Positions 1 through 9,400 of a stretch of 45,376 bases of DNA are shown here, in pieces. Under the pieces are notes generated by a model. That model saw only the letters and a program-made list of their open reading frames with translations, was not told the DNA's origin and made no database searches. The stretch's first letter is position 1. Each line of letters starts with the position of its first letter. The translations under genes and the position numbers were made by a program. The DNA is from a virus. The stretch lies in the IMG/VR virus record IMGVR_UViG_3300001828_000020, positions 1-45,376 of that record; one strand, written 5' to 3'.

Positions 1-1
1 G

Positions 2-406
2 AGGAAAGATTTCTATCCTCAGTTGAATTCCACGTTCTATTATGAGATCTGTTTCCAGAATGCATTTGATAAGGATTGTGACGATCCTGTCCTTGCTACA
101 ACTGGGTTTAGAGTCACTGAGTATCCCAATTTTGATGTATATCTCGAAGACAGGGATGGCAAAATTGTCCTATATAGACTAGACTCTATAACTGGCGAAA
201 AAGTTGTCCTCGACAAGGAAGTTGGTGACATTGACTATGACAAAGGTGAATTGAGAATGTATAATTTAACGATTATCAAAGGATCTTTCTTTAATAATCG
301 TATCTCAGTTAGAGTAAAACCGCTTTCTAATGATATCAAGGCATCTCGTGAGGTGTATCTTGATGTTGATGTAGCAAATTCAACCTTCATTGCATACAAA
401 GAGTAA
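2..406 (+). CDS. gp6: Baseplate wedge protein gp6, C-terminal fragment (5' partial)
   Basis: The reading frame is open from base 2 to the TAA at 404-406, so this is the end of a gene that starts upstream; the TTG at 23 is only an internal codon. About 134 residues remain, with alternating hydrophobic strands and no cysteine cluster or membrane segment (motifs include YYEICFQNAFD near the start). The assignment to gp6 rests mainly on position: in T4-like phages gp6 directly precedes gp7 and gp8, and both follow here. gp6 forms the dimeric ring joining neighbouring wedges of the baseplate. Only 4 bases separate it from the next start codon, so the two genes are probably co-translated. The family call is an inference from gene order; that the fragment is a real C-terminus is clear from the frame. 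Confidence 0.6.
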   Translation, partial: RKDFYPQLNSTFYYEICFQNAFDKDCDDPVLATTGFRVTEYPNFDVYLEDRDGKIVLYRLDSITGEKVVLDKEVGDIDYDKGELRMYNLTIIKGSFFNNRISVRVKPLSNDIKASREVYLDVDVANSTFIAYKE

Positions 407-410
407 TTAA

Positions 411-3400
411 ATGGCTATCAAGACCAAAAAGATCTCTGCTCTTATTGAGTCACAACTTCCTAGTTTTGTTGTAGATGAATATCCACTTTTCTCTAAGTTT
501 TTAGAGAAATATTATGAAGCTCAGGAAAGTTCTGGTCAGCCACTAGATTTAGCAAATAATCTGCTAACATATGCAGACATTAATTATTATGAGAAGAATC
601 TTCTAAACGAGAATAGCATTCTTCAGACTACTATTTCATCATCCGACTCTACTATTACTCTGGAAGACGGAAGTTCTTTTCCAGAGAATAACGGTTATAT
701 AAGAATTAATAATGAGATTATCTTTTATGCCACTAGATCTGGCAATACCCTCTCAGAATGCTCTAGAGGCGTTAGTGGCAACACCACCCTAGGAGATCTA
801 TACGAACAGAGCACATTCGTTACTACAGAGGCAGCAGCGCACGTCTCAGGGTCTGCTGTATACAATGTTAGTAATTTATTTTTGTATGCTCTGATCAAGA
901 GCTTTGAATCTCAATATCTATCATCATTTCCAGAAAAATATCTAAAGAGTGGTGTAGATAGAAGAACTCTTATCAAAAATATCAGGCAGTTCTACAAGAC
1001 TAAAGGAACGTCTGCTTCTATCAGATTTATTTTTAACTCAATTGTTTCTAAGGATAGCAGAGATATCCCAGAAACATACAACCCCAGAGACTACACATAC
1101 AAAGCTTCCAATGCGGATTGGATCAACGTATTTGCTCTTAAAGCAAAAATTGTATCTGGCGACCCAAATGACCTGATTGGAAACATTATTGTTCAGCAGG
1201 AAACTGATGAGTATGCATATGCATCAGCTGTTGTTGACAATGTATATCCAGATGGAACTGTCGATGGCGAATCAATCTGGAATATCGTATTAGCACCAGA
1301 AACGGTCAATGGAGAATTTGCTGTTTCTACTAAAACTAGACTAGAAAAAACTTTATCAGCAACCGATGGTGTTGGTAAGAGAGTTAATGTTTTTTCTACA
1401 ACTGGATGGGGAAAGACTGGCAAAATTCTAATTGGTCAAGAAACAATTGAATTTGAAGAAAAAAATGTAACTCAATTTGTAATTAAGAAAAGAGGTGATG
1501 TCACCTATACCCATAATGTTGGAAGTTCTGTTTATAAACCAGTTACCATCTCTGGTTCTAATGTAACTCTTCTAACATTTGGAGTAGTATATAATTTTAC
1601 TACATCATCTTCTCGTCCATATGCATATACTGGAGATAAGATTCAAATTTCAAATCCTGGATTTGAAACTTCTGATCCAAAGATTGTAAGAACTGGAAGC
1701 AATAACACTAGATGGATTCTTAATAACAATCTTCCAGTTAACATTCCATCGAAACCTTCTTTACAATCTTCATTAGGAGATATTTCAACAGATGTTTCTG
1801 CCATCTTCAGTGATGAGCAATACTACTATATTACTACTTCTGGATTCCCATCTCATAAAATTTTAGATGGTTCTGATGTAACTCAGACATTAAAGGATCA
1901 AAAAATTCTACGCATTATTAGAAAAGAAGCGATTAGAACGACTGAGAAGTATAAGACACCAAAATCGGATGTTGGTATTCTTCTCAATGGATCTAGAATC
2001 TATAGTTACAAAGATGATGAAAGCATCAGATATGGATCTTTAGAAGAAATTGTAGTTAATACTCAAGGAACTGGATATACAAAACCACCATTTGTGTTGG
2101 TTGATGGCGTTCCAAACAAAGCTAGGGCAGTTCTTTCTGGTTCTGTAGTAGAAAGGTATATTGTCGATACAAACGACATCTTCCCAAGAACTCCAGTAGT
2201 TGAGGTAACATCTGGTCGTGGTGCATCTGTTCGCGCTGTTGTTACTGGAGATAAAATTACATCTTTGGTTATTGATAATCCTGGAGAATATTATTCATCC
2301 CCACCGACTGTAAGAATTACAGATAGAAATGGAAAAGGAAGATTTGCTAATTATACCGCTGTAGTTGATACAGATGGTAAGATTACAGAATTCATTAAAA
2401 ATGATGAGGGAAGCTTCTATACTCAGGAAACTGTAAGAGTTGATATTATTCCAGTTGGAAATGGCGCTACTGCAATTCCATATTTGAAAGAGTGGAATTT
2501 TAACAGATTCAATAAGTTAAGTTCTCAATTTGACACCGAGTATGGTTATGTTTTTAAGAACTATAATCAAGTTTTAGAGTATGGTTATGGCCATGTTGGC
2601 AACCCAAAAGCATTAAGAGTAGCTCTAAATGACAATATTAGCAGCACTGGATCCGAACCAACAACCAAAGTCCACTCCCCAATCATTGGTTTTGCTTATG
2701 ATGGAAACCCAATCTATGGTCCATTTGCTCACGAGACTCCATTAGATCCACAGTCTCCTATTGTCAGAATGACTTCTAGTTATTCTCGCAAGGGATCTAG
2801 ACCCAATGGTCCATCTATTACAAAGTATCCACTAGGATCATTTACTAACGATTATTCTTACACCCACAAATCTGGTTCTCTAGACGAGAATAATGGAAGA
2901 TTTTGTGTTACACCAGATTATCCAGATGGTGTTTATGCATATTTCCTTACTATTGATAGTAATCAAATACCACAATACCCATATTTCTTAGGTGAGAATT
3001 TCTATTCTCTACCAGTAGAAAGTAATTATGCTTCTAACATCAACCAAAATGATGTTCCTAAGAAATCTAAGAGATTTTTTATTCCTGGTATGCCAAGAAA
3101 TGGCGATGGAGTTGTTGCTGAAATTGCAGAAGTAAAGTCTGGAACTGTAGACGGCATTGGTATTGACAGATCATCAGATAATTTTTCTGTCAACTCCAAA
3201 TTGTATTTTGATAATAGAGGAACCGAGGGATCTGATGCTGAGGCATTGGTTGAGTCAGTAAAAGGAAAAGAAGTATCATATTTGGACAGCTATGAGAATA
3301 AAGTAGTAAAACTTACTACAATTCAAAATGCTTACTTGTTTACTGATGATACGTTAAGGCAACCAACTTCTGGAGCATCTGGTGTTATCGTTGGTAACGT

Positions 3401-6400
3401 TACTAACGACAATACTATCGTTCTTAAAAATGTTATTGGAACATTCAATAATACTGGAACATTCTCCGCAGATATCAAAACTTTCTTTATTTTACTAGAT
3501 CAAGATAGTTCTTATACTAAAGGGGCAATACTTTCTTTAACTGATGGTTTAAACCCACCAGCTGCTAAAGGTATAGTTTTAAACGGCACTGCTAGACAGA
3601 ATATTGTTGAAATTAAAGTTACTGAAGGGGATTGGTTACTTTTTAATACTGCAGAATATTTCTTACAATCTAATAACGCATTTGACACTTCTGGAACTAG
3701 ACCTGTAATTTTGACTTCTCTCAGTGACAATTTAGAACCATTTGAAGTTAATCAGAGTGTTGCTCTTATTGAAACAGCAACAAATCATGGTCTTGGTATT
3801 GGTGATAGAATAAATGTTAATATCTTCCCAGATGATTCGTTAAAAACTAAGACATACTATCTTAGAAAAAGACTTTATCAAGATATTCAATTTAAAGTTC
3901 CTTCATTTGAATCTAATATTGATGATACTGGGGTCGGAAGATTCCAAATTTTAAATGGTGGTGCTACTTATACACCTGGAACTTATACTAACGTTCCCTT
4001 AACTGGTGGAACTGGAACAGGTGCTATTGCTACAATTGTTGTATCCGATGCTGGTGTTGTTTCGTCTATTCAAATTCAAACTTCTGGATCTGGATATAGA
4101 AAAGCAGATTATCTTGGAGTCGATGATGAATCTCTACTGAGAGCCGTTGCTTCTCTTAGCACTCAAAGATTGACTCTATATGTCGATCACGTTGGATTTG
4201 CTGCTGGATCAACTAAACTCACATTAGATAGCACAAATGGTCTTGCTGAAGGGGATCTGATTCTTATCGGAGAAGAGATTCTTGAAATTTCATCTATCAG
4301 TGGCAATGACCTGACTGTCTTGAGATCTAGAGAGTCAACACTAGACAAAGATCATTATGATGGTCAAAAAGTATCTCTATACAAACCCAGATATAATTTT
4401 GGTGATAATTTCCAAGTTGGATCTGGTATTGGGTCTGGATATATTTCTTCGTATGACTTAGAAACTCAAAAAGCAACAATTGTATATGATTACGCTACAA
4501 CAAAAGAAAATGCAACTAGTGTCAAGGTAAGCACCACATTCTTCGATGATAGTGTTCCTTCTAGATTGGTTTCGATTAAATCTGCTGATCCAATTGAATA
4601 CAAATTTGAATTTTCCGAAGATAACGTAAACTATATTCCAAATCCAAAAATTAGTATTCAGGAATACTACAAATATACATTTGATACATCACATTCATCT
4701 TTAATTGGAACTTACTTTGATTTAAGTCCTAGTAAGAATTATAACGTTATTACTGTAGAGAAGGAATCTTCTACTATTTTGCCAGGCAACCCTGGAGCAC
4801 AGACCAATGTTAAGTTTGGTTTTGGAGCAAGACTAGCTAGCAATGATTACCAAACAAAAGTCGGAACAGATTTTACTAATTTCTATTATTTTGATAAAAA
4901 AGGAGTTGTAGATTCTGATGGACAGTATTTGCAAATTGTCACAGATCCTCTCCAAGGAGAAAAAACAGTTAACTACGTTACTCCTAACAGATTTGTCTAT
5001 GATATTATTTCTCCTCCTCTTTGGGATGGTTCTGGCGACATTTCATACACAACCACTGGTCAATTTGCTGTCGGTGAACTCAATACCATAAAAGTTACTA
5101 ATCTAGGATTAAACTATAAAAAGTCTCCAGTGATTTCTGGCATTGATCCAAACCAAAACTTTAAAGCAAAAGCAGAAGTATTATACGATGCATCTACAAG
5201 TAGTATTGTTGGTGTGAGATTAGACGATAAAGGATCAAATTACTCAAATCCTAAAGTAGTTATTACTGATGGTGATGGAGTAGATGCAACGTTTAAAGTT
5301 GTTGTTAGAAATGGATCTATTTTCTCAATCACTGTAGATAATCCTGGAAGGGGATATACTTATGCTCCATCAATTGAAATTATCGAGGGTGACGTTGAAG
5401 TTTATGTCGAAAGCTCAACTATTGGTTTACCACAGAGCATAAACATTATTAGAAATGGCGGATCTTTCCATCTAGACAGAACAGTATCTTCAGAATTTAG
5501 TTCTAAGTATGTTGTTTCACTGAAAAATTTCAATGGCAATTTCCAAAAAGGAGAAACTGTAGTCCAGCGTATTGGTGCTAATGAGGTATCGAGATCTGTT
5601 GTTTCCGAATGGAGGTTTGGTTCAAATCTCCTAAAACTTGAAAACATTAGAGGAACTATCAGAGAAGACATTAATATTGTAGGATTAGTTTCTACTGCAT
5701 CTGGAACGGTCAAATCAGTTTATGTAAGCACATTTGCTGAAAATATTTCTGCATTCTTTGACAATGTTGGATATTATAAGTCAGATAAAGGTAAGTTAGG
5801 TGTATCAAACCAAAAGATTCTCGATAGTTTCTTCTATCAAGATTATTCTTATGTAATTAAATCAAAAACTCCAATTGAACAGTGGAGAGATTTAATTAAG
5901 TCAACGACCCACCCAGCAGGTTTTAAACTGTTTGGACAAGTTGATATCGAAGCTACTGCTCCAGTTGAGATGCCAGTAGAAATGCCAAAGGCATCACACT
6001 TTAGTATTGTTCAACTTTGGGATCCAGAGAAGAATAAAATCACTGTTGAGAACACTAGAAGAACTATAACCCAAACAATTCAAAAGGTAGATAACCAAAG
6101 AATTAGAAGAGGAATTGGTTCTGCTGCTACTTCTGAGTTCAATTTCAACGAATCCCGTGCATTTACTTTTACTCTAAATGGAGCATTTGATGGTTACTAT
6201 GATTCAAATGGAAGACTTCAAGGAACAACAACGTTCCAAGTTTTAGATGACAATGGACTTCCATTCTTCCCATCTAACGCAAAGAACTTAATTGTAACTC
6301 TGGATGGCATTCTTCAAGAACCAGAAGTAGCATACACAATCTCTTCCGATAATATTATTTTTGCTCAACCACCATTGGGAGCAAATCAGAAGTTAACTGG

Positions 6401-9400
6401 TAATAATTTAAGTGATTTGACTGACTATGCTGGCGTGACTTTCTATGGAAGATACTTTAATTTTAAAGATAGTCAGTATAACACGAGATACTTTAAAAAA
6501 CTCAGAAATATCTTCCAGAGAAGTGGAAGGTGGTTAGACTCTGCCAATCAAATTGAAAGAAATAAAGAATTCATTCTAAATGAAGTTCTTGGGTATGGAC
6601 AGTTTAAGTATCCATCATTGGATTGGAGAACTAAACTGGATGATTATAGAAGAGATATTGAGTATGTTTTGGATGCATATCAGCATGATATTAGATTTGG
6701 TGGAAATGTCAAAACCGTAGATTATGTTTCTATTTTTGATCAAGATACAAAATATGATTACATTACTGATAATAAAACAGAATCTTTAAGTATTTTTAAG
6801 TATGCAACTAATCTAGCAAAACTTTCTGTAAGAAATTGGGACGTTGTAGAGTCTGGAGTATCCTATATTCAAGGTTCTAGAACTGTTCAGGTATCAGATA
6901 CCAATAGACTTGCTGTTGGTATGCATATAAGTTCTGGTAGAGCATTCGCATCTGGAACTAGAATTATTTCCATCGATAGTGATACCCAGGTTACACTATC
7001 ATCGGCAGCACTAGCAAACTCTGGTGGTGGCGGTGGAGCTCCAGTTGGAAATACTACATTAAGTGGTTCTACCAGTGGAAATTTTGTTATGCCAACCAGC
7101 ACTGGCGTTGTCGCTCCTGGAGATACTTTTATTGTTGAACCAGGAGATAATCTTGTTGCTCCAACTTCTTTCTCTAGTTCAGATACAGCAACGTTCTTCT
7201 TTAGCGGTATTAATAGTGGAACATTCTATGATGCTGCAAATCTTATCGCAGCAAATAAAGGATACTTACAGGAAGAAATCAGTCAATATATTTACAACAA
7301 CTACTCCTTATCAACCAGTGTAGATAAATGTGCTAGAGATCTTGGATATCTAGTTGATGCTGTAGTTTATCATCTTAAGTTTGGTGGAAACGAGAAGGTC
7401 GTAGAATTTGCTAGACTTTATTACACCAATGCTGGATATCCATATGGAGAAGAATTAACCTTTATTAATAGATCAGCAGAAGAAACAGCAGCTGCTATTG
7501 ATGCATGGGAAAAACTTGGCGAAAAGATGATTCTCGCAATGAGAAATAACCTTGGAGTTGGAACATATACTTCTATCTCCCCAGTTCAAGATCCTAGTGT
7601 ATCAACGGACACTCAGTTCCCATATTGTGCTGAAGTTGCATCTGCTATTGATTCTTATGTTCAAATTGTTAAGGACATTCTTTCTAAAGGAACTGGTGCT
7701 GTAGATTCTGTTGGTATCAATGCAACTAAGTCTGGATATTGGACTAGCACAAAACCAACAATCGATTACAATCTAATTCCTGATGCACAGTTGCCATATA
7801 ATGGAGAGTGTGATGATGTAGTTTCTAGTATCGATTCTCTCTACGATAACATAGAAGATATTTTTGCATCTCAATTAGTTGCTAAGAATCTTCCTGATTA
7901 TGTCGATGGAGAAAATAAAGTATTTGAACTATATTGGGAAGATGGGTCGGAAGTTTCTACCGAAGAAGATGAAGATCTATTCTTAACTATCAATGCCGTT
8001 CTTCAGAGACCAAAATATAATGCAGATTATCCTGGAGAAGATTCTTATTATATTGATAGGAACACAATTCCCAACAAACTAATATTTGACGTAGCTCCTA
8101 TCTGGGATCAAGATTTTGGTGCGAAGAGTATTGGCGAACCAACAGCTGTTGAAAAAGTCATCGGCATTGGAGTTGGCAATTATAAGAGATTGACGATTGA
8201 TTATAACTTAGTAAATGGTGTAAGAAGTGGTCCTTTCTTGATTCTTGATGTTGAGGATAAAACTGTTCAAAGTGTAGAAGAAAAAGAGTATCTTTACGTC
8301 TTCTTAGATGGAGTTCTACAAAGAGAGGGATATAGTTACACTATTTCTGGTCCAAACATCTACTTCAATGTTCCTATTAAAAAGGAAATGAAGATCGATA
8401 TGAGATATCTCTATGGAAGAGATGTTGGTCAGATTCTTAACATTTATGATTTTGCTCCAGACACTTATTTCTCCACTGGAACGTTTGTTATTGATACTAC
8501 TCAGACCAATATTACAAACTATCTTTCATATCAATGGATGGGTAATCTATCTGGTTCTGGAATTCATTGTTGGCAACAAAAACCAGATGGAACTTATAAT
8601 GTAATTGGTAAAGTTACAAATCCATATGTAACTGGAACTTCTTTGAAACTTGACATTGTTAGATCTCAGAATGCAGAAATCATCCCTGGTTTAGACATTA
8701 CATTTGCAGTAGAAGGAAGATATTCCAGAACATTTATTATGTTAGATGCTGATATTACATCAGCAGTTCTTAATCTGAATACCGATGATGTTGGAAGAAA
8801 AATCCTAAGCAGTGAAGATGCTTACTGGTATGGAACTATCCTTAGAACATCTCACAAGAATCCTTTCGTAAGTCTCTCAAATGGTGATAAAATTCGTGTT
8901 GAAGGAGAAGATAAATTCAGAAGTATTAAAGTTCTTCCATCAAAGACTACATCTAAAGATGGTAGAAATGGAGAACAACTTTCTGATGATATTTTTGGAT
9001 CAGTAAAAGTTGAGACATATTCTGGTGTTACCCGTGGCGAAGGTCTCAGTGTTATTGCAAACGTAGAGAATGGAGTCATTACATCATTATCTTGGAATCA
9101 AAGAAGTTTTGATCCTCTAACTCAACCAACCGCTTATCAATATTTTACTCCACCCGTTTTAGAGTTTATTCCTCAAGATGGTAATGGTGGTGGTGCTAGG
9201 GCAGAAGTAATTGTAAGCAAAGGTCAAGTTATTAGTGTTGATCTTATTGATGGTGGATCTGGATACACTAAGGCACCAAAGGTCGTTGTTGCTAGAAGAT
9301 ATGAGATTCTAAACGAAAGAGACATTGGTGTTTCTCTAATTAGGGTTGGAGTCAATCCATATGTAGAGATGCAGGGAATGGCTGTAAGTTCAACCATTGA

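Noticed and set aside
23-406. Treating the TTG at 23 as the start of a separate small gene
   Set aside because: The frame is open to the window edge upstream and there is no ribosome-binding site; it is the end of a longer gene.
7020-7060. Glycine-codon run (GGTGGTGGCGGTGGA) as a recombination hotspot
   Set aside because: It encodes a plain Gly linker between modules in frame; nothing else supports a special DNA role.
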